From positions 1 through 5,568 of the forward strand of contig JAICHT010000238.1 in assembly GCA_025924755.1 (NCBI GenBank): DNA of 5,568 bases, written 5' to 3'. The position numbers were made by a program, and so were the translations under genes. Positions 1 to 5,568 of the stretch are shown here, piece after piece; positions within the stretch are counted from its first letter, which is position 1; every line of letters starts with the position of its first letter. Source of the DNA: Chitinophagaceae bacterium. GTDB lineage: Bacteria > Bacteroidota > Bacteroidia > Chitinophagales > Chitinophagaceae. The notes under the pieces were generated by a model. That model had not been told where the DNA came from, made no database searches, and saw only the letters and a list, made by a program, of their open reading frames with translations.

Positions 1-1391
1 TAAACACCAAATACTACAATTATTAAAACGATAAGTCCTAAGGCTACTCTTTCGTTAATACGAATGTCGTGGGCGCCAGCTGTTACGGTATTAGTATTAC
101 CATAAAAGATTTTTTGAATCATATTCAAAGTATATACGGCTGACAAAATAATACTTACTAATGCCAATACTGTAAATACCATATTGTATTTGGTAATAAC
201 CGAACCAAAGATACCGTTGAACATTAAAAACTCGCCTATAAAAGAATTGGTTAAAGGCAACGAGATATTAGCCAGCGCCACTATTACCAGCAAGGTGGTT
301 AAGCCCGGCGCTTCCTGTGCAATACCGCCGAGTTCGGAAAGTTTGCGGGTTTTAAACTGGCGTTCTATTAATTCTACCACTATCCACAAGCCAATAATAT
401 TAATGCCGTGATTGAACATTTGCATGAGCACGCCTTGCATACCGGTTTTGGTTTCGGCAAAAATAGCTGCCGCCATCAACCCGATATGAGCAATAGAAGA
501 ATAGGCAATCAATCGTTTTAAATCGTCTTGCTGTATAGCAATAATGGAAGCATATACAATTCCGATAACAGCGAGGGTGGTTACCACATCGCCCCATGCA
601 TAAGCGGCAACAGGCACCACGGGCAGCAACCAGCGGATCACTCCAAACAAACCCATTTTTACCATAATACCGCTCAGCACCATAGTTGTGGCGTTGGGCG
701 ATTGCTCGTAGGTATCCGGCTGCCAGGTATGAAACGGAAAGATGGGCATCTTAATAGCAAAGGCTACAAAAAGTAACCAGAAAACCCAGCTTTGGGAGCC
801 GTTGGATAATTTTAAATGATAAAATGATTGTAAGGAAAAAGAATGATCGGGCGTTAAAGAATATAGATACAGCAAACCGATCAGCATCAGAACCGAACCG
901 GTAAATGTGTAAACAAAAAATTTAAAAGTAACTGGTATTCTTCTTTCACCGCCCCACTGCGAACAGATAAAATAAACCGGAATTAATGCCAGCTCCCAGA
1001 AGAAGTAAAACAACAAGGCATCCATAGATGTAAACACACCCATTAATCCAGCCTGTGTTAACAACATCAGGGCAAAAAAGTTATAGGCTTTCCTGTATTC
1101 AGTCTTCCATGTGGCTATTAATATAATAGGATAAGCTACTGCTGTCAGCAAACATAATATTTGCGACATGCCATCTAACCCAATAGTAAAACTGCTGCCC
1201 AAACTTGACATCCAGGGAACAGAAAACTGCAAGGAAGAAGCTGTTTTTGCTACCGTTAATCCGGCTATAGAAACCAGCATGGTAGCCAAAGAAACAACCA
1301 GCGCCCAGCTTTTTGCAGCCTGATCATTCTTAATAAAAAAAGATATAAACCCGCCCAGTAATGGAATTAATATCAGTAATAAAACAATCAT
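1..1391 (-). CDS. nuoM: NADH-quinone oxidoreductase subunit M, 3' end cut by the window edge
   Basis: NuoM is one of the antiporter-like proton-pumping subunits in the membrane arm of complex I. The frame starts at ATG 1391-1389 (MIVLLLILIPLLGG) and stays open for 463 codons to the left edge; family proteins are about 480-510 residues, so only the last few dozen are missing. An in-frame TGA lies four codons upstream, which fixes this as the first ATG. Conserved residues visible: E133 in FFWELALIP (E. coli E144), K214 in AFAIKMPIFPFHTW (E. coli K234), K245 in GIMVKMG (E. coli K265) and E387 in SFIGEFLMF (E. coli E407). The protein is hydrophobic throughout, as expected for a 14-helix subunit. 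There is no Shine-Dalgarno at normal spacing; an AGGAG occurs but 32 nt upstream. It follows nuoL after an unusually long 151-bp gap. The E. coli equivalences come from memory of the family alignment. Confidence 0.97.
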   Translation of the reverse strand, partial: MIVLLLILIPLLGGFISFFIKNDQAAKSWALVVSLATMLVSIAGLTVAKTASSLQFSVPWMSSLGSSFTIGLDGMSQILCLLTAVAYPIILIATWKTEYRKAYNFFALMLLTQAGLMGVFTSMDALLFYFFWELALIPVYFICSQWGGERRIPVTFKFFVYTFTGSVLMLIGLLYLYSLTPDHSFSLQSFYHLKLSNGSQSWVFWLLFVAFAIKMPIFPFHTWQPDTYEQSPNATTMVLSGIMVKMGLFGVIRWLLPVVPVAAYAWGDVVTTLAVIGIVYASIIAIQQDDLKRLIAYSSIAHIGLMAAAIFAETKTGMQGVLMQMFNHGINIIGLWIVVELIERQFKTRKLSELGGIAQEAPGLTTLLVIVALANISLPLTNSFIGEFLMFNGIFGSVITKYNMVFTVLALVSIILSAVYTLNMIQKIFYGNTNTVTAGAHDIRINERVALGLIVLIIVVFGV

Positions 1392-1401
1392 AGCGTCAAT
1401 T

Positions 1402-1440
1402 CAAAAATTTAAAGTCGGGTTATCTCCTATTTCCGACTTT
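1402..1440 (-). repeat. Intergenic element copy in nuoL-nuoM gap, with perfect 8-bp stem-loop
   Basis: The arms AAAGTCGG (1411-1418) and CCGACTTT (1433-1440) are exact reverse complements around a 14-nt loop. Read on the transcribed strand, 1437-1402 resembles 4428-4395 in the nuoI-nuoJ gap at 26 of 34 aligned positions, with one 2-nt gap. Shared blocks are GTC, AAATAGGA, TAA, CC, TTT and ATTTTTG. The hairpin sits in the nuoM 5' leader, and a U-rich run follows it, so attenuation or RNA processing is possible. The loop holds an AGGAG, but this is 32 nt from the nuoM ATG and too far to act as a ribosome site unless the RNA folds. The likeness and the stem are seen; any function is inferred. 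Confidence 0.55.
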
Positions 1441-1486
1441 GATAGATTTTTATGTAACCAGCTTTACTATTCCGTTCAACTTCTGT

Positions 1487-1522
1487 TGCGTCGCACCCTT
1501 GTACTGCTACACGCTGCGCAGC
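1487..1522. repeat. Small palindromes, candidate dispersed intergenic repeat
   Basis: This GC-richer part of the 151-bp nuoL-nuoM gap holds TGCG-T-CGCA (1487-1495) and the perfect 10-bp palindrome GCTGCGCAGC (1513-1522). On the minus strand it contains GTGCGACGCAAC, a phrase I associate with repeated intergenic sequences in Chitinophagaceae genomes; that is memory and inference, not shown by this window, where it occurs once. No ORF, tRNA or convincing promoter is visible in the gap. Confidence 0.3.
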
Positions 1523-1542
1523 AATTATCAAGCAGGCTCAAC

Positions 1543-3414
1543 TTATCTTTTTAAAAAGAATTCCAACACAAAAAACACCACCATACTCACTACCATCAGC
1601 AATACATAGCTGCCTACCTGCCCGCTTTGCAGCCAGCGCATTTGGCGGCTGCCGTAGTTTACCATCTTGCCTACACCATTTACCAGCGCATCAATTCCTA
1701 ATCTTTCAAAATAGGTATTGGCAATTGCCCCCAGCTTTTGTATAGGCTTTACAATAATTGTATCATACAGTTCATCTACATACCATTTATTACTAAAGAA
1801 AGTACTCACCGGGCTTACACTTTCTTCTTTGTACGTTTTATAGCGCATCCAGGCTATAGCAATAGCGGCAATAGCAATTACCGTTGTAATTACCATCAAT
1901 ATCATTTCTGTACTTCCGGCTACCTGATGCTCCATCACTGGCACTACCGGCGATAGATAATCGGCCAATTTTTCTCCCCCGCGCATCATTACACCCGGCA
2001 CACCTACAAAGCCACCGATTACGGATAATATCGCCAATATAATTAAAGGTAATGTCATTGCTGCCGGGCTTTCATGCACATGATGGGCTTCTTCTTCCGT
2101 ACCTCTGAACTTTCCATTGAATGTAATAAACAACAACCGGAACATATAGAAAGCAGTAAGTGCCGCCGTAATCACACCAATAATATATAATATCTTATTA
2201 TGCTCGTAGGCACTTAATAATATAGCATCTTTTGAAAAGAAACCCGAGAAAGGAGGAATACCGGAAATAGCCAAACAACCAATAAGAAAAGTAATATAGG
2301 TCACCTTCAGCTTTTTGCTTAACCCACCCATATACCGAATATCCTGCTGGCCGCTCATGGCATGAATGACACTACCGGAACCTAAGAATAATAAAGCCTT
2401 GAAAAAGGCGTGCGTCATTACATGAAATACCGCCGCTACATAAGCACCGCTGCCCAACGCTAAAAACATATAGCCCAACTGGCTTACCGTAGAATAGGCC
2501 AATACTTTTTTAATATCATTTTGCCGGAGTGCAATAGTAGCCGCCAGCAAAGCAGTGGCAGCCCCTATAATAGCAATAATATTATTAGTAACCGGCGCCA
2601 GTGCATATAAGGCATTACTACGGGCTATCATATATATACCGGCTGTAACCATGGTAGCCGCATGGATCAATGCAGACACCGGTGTAGGACCAGCCATCGC
2701 ATCGGGCAGCCAGGTGTATAACGGAATCTGGGCACTTTTGCCGGTAGCGCCTACAAACAATAATAATGTAATACCGAGGATATCACCATGAGAAAGCTTA
2801 CCTAAATTAGAAAAAACTTCGTCGTAAGAAACGGTTCCCAGCCGGGCAATCAGCCAAAACACTGCCAGCAAAAAACCTAAATCGCCGATGCGGTTCATGA
2901 CAAAAGCTTTATTAGCAGCCTTTGTATAGTTTATATTTTTAAACCAGTAGCCTATTAATAAATACGAGCACAGGCCCACGCCTTCCCAGCCAATAAACAT
3001 AATAATATAGTTGGCGCCAAGGACTAACAGCAACATCGAAAAAACGAACAAATTAAGAAAGGCGAAATACCGTCCAAAATGCTCGGACTTTTCTTCATGC
3101 ATATAAGAGGTGGAATATACATGGATCAAAAAACCAACACCTGTAATGATTAGTAGAAATAAAGTAGAAAGCTGGTCTACCTGAAAAGCAAAAGGAATAT
3201 TTAATGTGCCGACATGAATAAAGTCGAAATAACGGATAGGCGTAGCCGAATAGTAATGGTAAACAAAGATTAAAACACTGATAATAAAAGAAGCCAGTAC
3301 GGTTCCGCTGCCTATAATACTTACAACGCCTTTTGATAACGCTTTTCTTCCCAGGCCATTAATTAAAAAGCCAATGAAAGGAAGCAGTGGAATTAATGCA
3401 ATTAAGTTATTCAT
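1543..3414 (-). CDS. nuoL: NADH-quinone oxidoreductase subunit L
   Basis: NuoL is the distal antiporter-like subunit of the complex I membrane arm. It pumps protons and carries the long lateral helix that braces the arm. The 623-residue product matches the usual family length (about 610-640). Visible motifs: E144 in IGWEGVGLCSYLLIGYW, K226 in TGKSAQIPLYTWLPDAM followed by AGPTPVSALIHAATMVTAG (H251), H331/H335/K339 in FHVMTHAFFKALLF, and K395 in GFFSKD. These correspond to the E. coli pathway residues E144, K229, H334/H338/K342 and K399. A loop rich in E and H (about 439-450) precedes the C-terminal helices; residues ~525-600 are amphipathic (lateral helix) and the last ~20 form the final membrane anchor ending FFLKR. 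The ATG at 3414-3412 has no Shine-Dalgarno, but MNNLIALIPLLPFIGF is the normal NuoL N-terminus. It is 73 bp downstream of nuoK. Confidence 0.99.
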   Translation of the reverse strand: MNNLIALIPLLPFIGFLINGLGRKALSKGVVSIIGSGTVLASFIISVLIFVYHYYSATPIRYFDFIHVGTLNIPFAFQVDQLSTLFLLIITGVGFLIHVYSTSYMHEEKSEHFGRYFAFLNLFVFSMLLLVLGANYIIMFIGWEGVGLCSYLLIGYWFKNINYTKAANKAFVMNRIGDLGFLLAVFWLIARLGTVSYDEVFSNLGKLSHGDILGITLLLFVGATGKSAQIPLYTWLPDAMAGPTPVSALIHAATMVTAGIYMIARSNALYALAPVTNNIIAIIGAATALLAATIALRQNDIKKVLAYSTVSQLGYMFLALGSGAYVAAVFHVMTHAFFKALLFLGSGSVIHAMSGQQDIRYMGGLSKKLKVTYITFLIGCLAISGIPPFSGFFSKDAILLSAYEHNKILYIIGVITAALTAFYMFRLLFITFNGKFRGTEEEAHHVHESPAAMTLPLIILAILSVIGGFVGVPGVMMRGGEKLADYLSPVVPVMEHQVAGSTEMILMVITTVIAIAAIAIAWMRYKTYKEESVSPVSTFFSNKWYVDELYDTIIVKPIQKLGAIANTYFERLGIDALVNGVGKMVNYGSRQMRWLQSGQVGSYVLLMVVSMVVFFVLEFFLKR

Positions 3415-3431
3415 ATTAAAACTGAACGCTT

Positions 3432-3479
3432 TATGCTCAACGCAGCACGCCAGGCTTTAGGCGTTTGGCATGGAGCATA
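3432..3479 (-). other. 48-nt symmetric stem-loop in the nuoK-nuoL gap
   Basis: The outer arms TATGCTC (3432-3438) and GAGCATA (3473-3479) and the inner arms ACGCC (3447-3451) and GGCGT (3460-3464) pair perfectly. The segments between them are both 8 nt, so the structure is symmetric. On the transcribed strand, part of the 8x8 internal loop also pairs (3440/3471, 3442/3469, 3443/3468 and a G-U at 3441/3470). In all, 16 of 20 positions can pair around an 8-nt loop. No U-tract follows, so it is not a standard intrinsic terminator. It could be a REP-like dispersed element or an mRNA stability/processing hairpin that sets nuoL levels. The pairing is seen; the role is inferred. Confidence 0.55.
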
Positions 3480-3487
3480 TTGCCTGA

Positions 3488-3817
3488 TTAGTGTTTTAAC
3501 CGGTTTAAAAAGTTCACATCTACCGAATGCGTATTGCGATACATCATTACTATAATGGCCAATCCGACACTCACTTCAGCAGCCGCCACCACCATAATAA
3601 AAAATACAAACAGTTGTGCATCGCTGCCGGCAAATGCGTTATCGGCGCCTGCCAGTAAATGATGCATTTTAGAAAAAGCCACCAGCAATAAGTTTACGGC
3701 ATTTAACATCAGTTCAATACACATAAAAATGATAATGGCATTGCGGCGGGTTAATACGCCAATAATACCAATGATAAACAAAGCAATGGAAAGATATATG
3801 TAATAATTTATCGGCAT
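3488..3817 (-). CDS. nuoK: NADH-quinone oxidoreductase subunit K
   Basis: NuoK is a small three-helix subunit of the membrane arm, related to MrpC, that carries two buried glutamates of the proton path between the quinone chamber and the NuoN/M/L pumps. The helices lie at about residues 5-24, 28-50 and 68-93. The glutamates are E35 in FMCIELMLNAVNL and E81 in VVAAAEVSVGLAIIV, matching E. coli E36 and E72. The product is 109 residues, slightly longer than the ~100 typical of the family. The extra length lies mainly in the TM2-TM3 loop (about 51-66), so the two glutamates are 46 residues apart rather than 36. The ATG at 3817-3815 has no Shine-Dalgarno; a small AAACC-A-GGTTT palindrome (3818-3828) abuts it. 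It lies between nuoJ (56 bp) and nuoL (73 bp). Confidence 0.98.
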   Translation of the reverse strand: MPINYYIYLSIALFIIGIIGVLTRRNAIIIFMCIELMLNAVNLLLVAFSKMHHLLAGADNAFAGSDAQLFVFFIMVVAAAEVSVGLAIIVMMYRNTHSVDVNFLNRLKH

Positions 3818-3829
3818 AAACCAGGTTTT

Positions 3830-3843
3830 GAGCTACGAGCTAC
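3830..3843. repeat. Tandem 7-mer (GAGCTAC x2)
   Basis: Two exact head-to-tail copies of GAGCTAC occur at 3830-3836 and 3837-3843, just upstream of nuoK. It is short and might be chance. I recall similar GAGCTAC strings in intergenic DNA of some Bacteroidota; that is inference. Confidence 0.4.
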
Positions 3844-3851
3844 GGATAGCC

Positions 3852-3881
3852 TTTCTATTCTTAAAACTATTTTCTATTCTT
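3852..3881. repeat. 11-bp direct repeat overlapping the nuoJ stop
   Basis: TTTCTATTCTT occurs at 3852-3862 and again at 3871-3881 (AAGAATAGAAA on the coding strand). The second copy covers the TAG stop and the last codons of nuoJ, so the 3' end of the gene is part of the repeat. This is compatible with a small duplication at the gene end. The sequence is A/T-rich, so chance is a real alternative. Confidence 0.4.
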
Positions 3882-4368
3882 TTTTCCCTATCACCACTGC
3901 GCCAACCATGGCACTCAAAAACAACACGCTGCTTATTTCAAAGGGCACTACATATTGGTTAAACAATACCTTACCCAGGTTTTGAATAAGCCCGATATCA
4001 CCATGCATCAACTCGGTAGGATTGGCTTCAGTATTGCGTAAAGCGGCTATCAACACTAATAATAAACATCCGCCTGCTACGGCACCAGCCAGCTTCAGCC
4101 ATTTGCTTTTTTGCGGCTCGGTATCTTTATTCAAATTCATCAGCATGATAACAAAAAGAAAAAGCACCATAATAGCACCGGCATATACAATAATATTTAC
4201 TACCGCCAGAAACTGGGCATTCAATAATATATAGTGGCCGGAAATAGTAAAGAACGTAACAATCAGCCAAAGTACGCTGTATACGGGGTTTTTGCTGGCG
4301 ATAACCATGATAGCACTAAAAAGCGTCATTATAGAAAGCATCCAGAAAAGTAGCTGCGTAATAGACAT
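3874..4368 (-). CDS. nuoJ: NADH-quinone oxidoreductase subunit J
   Basis: NuoJ (the ND6 homologue) is a five-helix membrane subunit next to NuoK and NuoH that couples quinone reduction to proton transfer; its third helix contains the pi-bulge seen in complex I structures. The 164-residue product has hydrophobic stretches at about 3-24, 28-48, 54-78, 92-110 and 140-160. The family signature VNIIVYAGAIMVLFLFVIML lies at 57-76, with Y62 equivalent to E. coli Y59. The residue matching E. coli E55 is N58 here. The length is like the shorter bacterial forms and lacks the ~20-residue polar C-terminal tail of E. coli NuoJ, ending VVIGKKE. The start is ATG 4368-4366 without a Shine-Dalgarno. The stop is TAG and overlaps an 11-bp direct repeat. 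It is 78 bp downstream of nuoI. Confidence 0.98.
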   Translation of the reverse strand: MSITQLLFWMLSIMTLFSAIMVIASKNPVYSVLWLIVTFFTISGHYILLNAQFLAVVNIIVYAGAIMVLFLFVIMLMNLNKDTEPQKSKWLKLAGAVAGGCLLLVLIAALRNTEANPTELMHGDIGLIQNLGKVLFNQYVVPFEISSVLFLSAMVGAVVIGKKE

Positions 4369-4382
4369 ATTCAGTAATAAGT

Positions 4383-4445
4383 AAAAATCAAAAACAAAAA
4401 TCCAAATGGCTTAGTTCCTATTTTTGACAGTGATGCTTGATTTTT
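4383..4445 (-). repeat. Nested A/T-rich inverted repeats in the nuoI-nuoJ gap, second copy of the shared element
   Basis: The outer arms AAAAATCAA (4383-4391) and TTGATTTTT (4437-4445) and the inner arms CAAAAAT (4395-4401) and ATTTTTG (4420-4426) are perfect reverse complements. The internal spacers are uneven (3 and 10 nt). On the transcribed strand, 4428-4395 resembles 1437-1402 in the nuoL-nuoM gap (26 of 34 aligned positions). A U-rich run follows the inner hairpin on the transcript, which is terminator-like, but the stem is only A/T-rich and nuoJ and nuoK must be expressed downstream. At most it is an attenuator or a dispersed element. The outer arms alone could be chance in such A/T-rich DNA. 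Confidence 0.4.
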
Positions 4446-4446
4446 T

Positions 4447-4995
4447 TTATTTTATTTCTTTGCCGATCGTACCCTTAGCCTTTGCATATTCTTCCGGTTG
4501 CGTCACCGGGTTTGGAATCAGCAGATCCTGCTTTCCATATATAAATCCTTCCCGGCCATAGTTAGACGGAGCAAAGGTTTGAGTTAAATAAATAGCATCT
4601 TTAGGGCATGCCTCCTCGCAAAAGCCGCAAAAAATACAACGCAGCATATTAATCTCATACTTTGCGGCGTATTTTTCTTCCCGGTATAAATTTTCTTCGC
4701 CGGGCTGGCGCTCAGCCGCTTCCATAGTAATAGCTTCTGCAGGACACGCCACAGCACATAACCCGCAGGCGGTGCAGCGTTCGCGGCCTTCTTCATCCCT
4801 GTTTAAAATTTGTACACCCCGGAACACGGCTGAAAAAGTGCGCTTTTGTTCAGGGTATCGTATTGTAGGATTCTTTTTAAACAAGTGACTAAAAGTGATA
4901 CCCATGCCTTTAAATACGGCGGGCAAATACATTTTTTCCCAAACCGTCATCGGCTTGCGCTCTACTTGTTTACTTCTATTGGTTAATGCTTGCAT
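4447..4995 (-). CDS. nuoI: NADH-quinone oxidoreductase subunit I, 2x[4Fe-4S] ferredoxin-like
   Basis: NuoI (the TYKY homologue) sits where the peripheral arm meets the membrane and carries clusters N6a and N6b, which pass electrons to cluster N2 on NuoB near the quinone site. The 182-residue product is of usual length. Two ferredoxin motifs are intact: C74-x2-C77-x2-C80-x3-C84-P (CTACGLCAVACP) and C120-x2-C123-x2-C126-x3-C130-P (CIFCGFCEEACP). The N-terminal part (VWEKMYLPAVFKGMGITFSH) is the amphipathic segment that lies along the membrane. The C-terminal end is a polar tail (TQPEEYAKAKGTIGKEIK). The ATG at 4995-4993 is chosen because an AGGA lies 7 nt upstream; M16 is a possible alternative. 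The gene lies 62 bp after nuoH. It is the only soluble-type subunit in the window. Confidence 0.99.
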   Translation of the reverse strand: MQALTNRSKQVERKPMTVWEKMYLPAVFKGMGITFSHLFKKNPTIRYPEQKRTFSAVFRGVQILNRDEEGRERCTACGLCAVACPAEAITMEAAERQPGEENLYREEKYAAKYEINMLRCIFCGFCEEACPKDAIYLTQTFAPSNYGREGFIYGKQDLLIPNPVTQPEEYAKAKGTIGKEIK

Positions 4996-5002
4996 CTTAA
5001 AT

Positions 5003-5006
5003 TCCT
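5003..5006 (-). promoter_or_regulatory. AGGA, possible ribosome binding site of nuoI
   Basis: AGGA on the minus strand lies 7 nt before the nuoI ATG. It is the only gene start in the window with a Shine-Dalgarno-like motif at normal spacing. It supports the upstream ATG over M16. In Bacteroidota such motifs are generally weak guides, so this is tentative. Confidence 0.35.
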
Positions 5007-5016
5007 ATCCAATTTC

Positions 5017-5038
5017 AACGGCCGCAAATTTAGCCGTT
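5017..5038 (-). promoter_or_regulatory. Stem-loop with TAAATTTG box before nuoI, possible internal promoter
   Basis: AACGGC (5017-5022) and GCCGTT (5033-5038) are perfect reverse complements around a 10-nt loop. On the minus strand the loop contains TAAATTTG (5032-5025), which fits the Bacteroidota -7 consensus TAnnTTTG. The nuoI ATG is about 30 nt downstream. I find no TTG/TTTG -33 element at the expected distance, so this is a half-promoter at best. It may be only a small palindrome in the nuoH-nuoI gap. Confidence 0.28.
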
Positions 5039-5057
5039 TTCTATTAGCGTTTTTAAA

Positions 5058-5568
5058 TTATTTGTTTAATAATAATACTACCACGGCAGTAATCAGCATA
5101 TTAATTAATGATAGCGGCAGTAGTCCTTTCCAGCCTAAATTCATCAACTGATCGTACCTGAAGCGGGGTATAGTCCAGCGTATCCACATGAATACAAATA
5201 TGAAAAATACCGCCTTTGCCATTAATACCGCAAAGCCTATCAGCCCTACCCACCAATGGTTTCCCCAGGCTGCTTCGTTTACAAACGGAATATCATACCC
5301 ACCAAAAAACAAAGTGGCCATTACTACGCTGCTGATGAACATATTAATATATTCCGCAAATAAGTAAAAGCCCAGCTTCATAGAAGAGTACTCCTGGTGA
5401 TAGCCGAAGTTTAATTCGTTTTCTGCTTCCGGCAGGTCAAAAGGTGTACGGTTACATTCGGCCAGGGCACATACAAAAAATATTAAAAAGCCTAACGGCT
5501 GGTATACTATATTCCATGCGTGCTGCATCTGTTCATTTACGATGACGCTAAGCCTTAAAGAGCCGGTA
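5058..5568 (-). CDS. nuoH: NADH-quinone oxidoreductase subunit H, 5' end beyond the window
   Basis: NuoH (the ND1 homologue) is the membrane subunit that anchors the peripheral arm and forms much of the quinone chamber. Only the C-terminal 169 residues are visible; the family is about 320-350 long, so roughly half is missing to the right. The frame continues past the internal ATG at 5528 to the edge (visible start TGSLRLSVIVNEQMQHAW), so that ATG is not the gene start. Diagnostic motifs: the acidic quinone-site loop AECNRTPFDLPEAENEL, then FGYHQEYSSMKLGFYLFAEY, TLFFGGYD, and the terminal IPRFRYDQLMNLGWKGLLPLSLIN followed by a last helix ending LLLNK. The glutamates of the PFDxPEAExEL loop that are linked to coupling in E. 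coli are retained. The stop is TAA, 62 bp before nuoI. Confidence 0.98.
   Translation of the reverse strand, partial: TGSLRLSVIVNEQMQHAWNIVYQPLGFLIFFVCALAECNRTPFDLPEAENELNFGYHQEYSSMKLGFYLFAEYINMFISSVVMATLFFGGYDIPFVNEAAWGNHWWVGLIGFAVLMAKAVFFIFVFMWIRWTIPRFRYDQLMNLGWKGLLPLSLINMLITAVVVLLLNK

Noticed and set aside
184..776. Short open frames of 65-82 codons on both strands inside the nuoM region
   Set aside because: They lie within the unbroken nuoM frame, have low-complexity or motif-free products, and no independent start signals.
1392..1542. Small RNA or hidden small gene in the 151-bp nuoL-nuoM gap
   Set aside because: No ORF with coding character and no recognisable promoter or RNA family; the repeat explanation is simpler.
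1738..2791. Plus-strand open frames of 72 and 78 codons inside nuoL
   Set aside because: They are antisense shadows of the conserved nuoL coding sequence with no recognisable domain.
4022..4234. Plus-strand 70-codon frame inside nuoJ
   Set aside because: It is an antisense shadow of nuoJ, and its hydrophobic/polar pattern is explained by the opposite strand.
4383..4445. Intrinsic terminator after nuoI
   Set aside because: The stem is nearly pure A/T and nuoJ-nuoM continue in the same operon, so full termination is unlikely; kept only as a repeat.
4584..4796. 70-codon minus-strand frame overlapping nuoI in another frame
   Set aside because: It overlaps both ferredoxin motifs of nuoI, whose own frame is unambiguous; no support as an overlapping gene.
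5058..5528. Complete 156-residue protein starting at ATG 5528
   Set aside because: The frame stays open upstream and the NuoH homology continues through it, so this is an internal methionine of a longer, truncated nuoH.

Overview
The window is a stretch of a respiratory complex I (NADH:quinone oxidoreductase, nuo/NDH-1) operon. All genes lie on the minus strand, so transcription runs from high to low coordinates: nuoH (3' part only), nuoI, nuoJ, nuoK, nuoL and nuoM (5' part only). This is the canonical H-I-J-K-L-M order. nuoG would be expected beyond the right edge and nuoN beyond the left edge. Every gene is intact where visible, with no frameshift or mobile-element insertion.

Organism: the moderate-to-low G+C, the near absence of Shine-Dalgarno sequences, a TAnnTTTG-type promoter-like box before nuoI, and the protein sequences (for example NuoJ with the VNIIVYAGAIMVLF form) suggest a Bacteroidota member. 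Chitinophagaceae or a relative is my best guess. This is inference from style, not from a marker gene.

How the genes work together: NuoI carries two [4Fe-4S] clusters and passes electrons towards the quinone site. NuoH forms the membrane anchor and part of the quinone chamber. NuoJ and NuoK link this site to the antiporter-like pumping subunits NuoL and NuoM. The key charged residues of the proton pathway are present: NuoK E35/E81, NuoL E144/K226/K395, and NuoM E133/K214/K245/E387.

The least ordinary part is the DNA between the genes. In many bacteria nuo genes are tightly packed or overlap. Here all five junctions are open (H-I 62 bp, I-J 78, J-K 56, K-L 73, L-M 151). Each holds an inverted or direct repeat. 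The I-J and L-M gaps share a degenerate ~35-nt element (26 of 34 aligned positions identical), the K-L gap has a long symmetric 48-nt stem-loop, and the J-K gap has a tandem 7-mer plus an 11-bp direct repeat that overlaps the nuoJ stop codon. These look like dispersed intergenic repeats inserted into a conserved operon. I see no undescribed protein system; there is no stretch over 300 bp without a gene.
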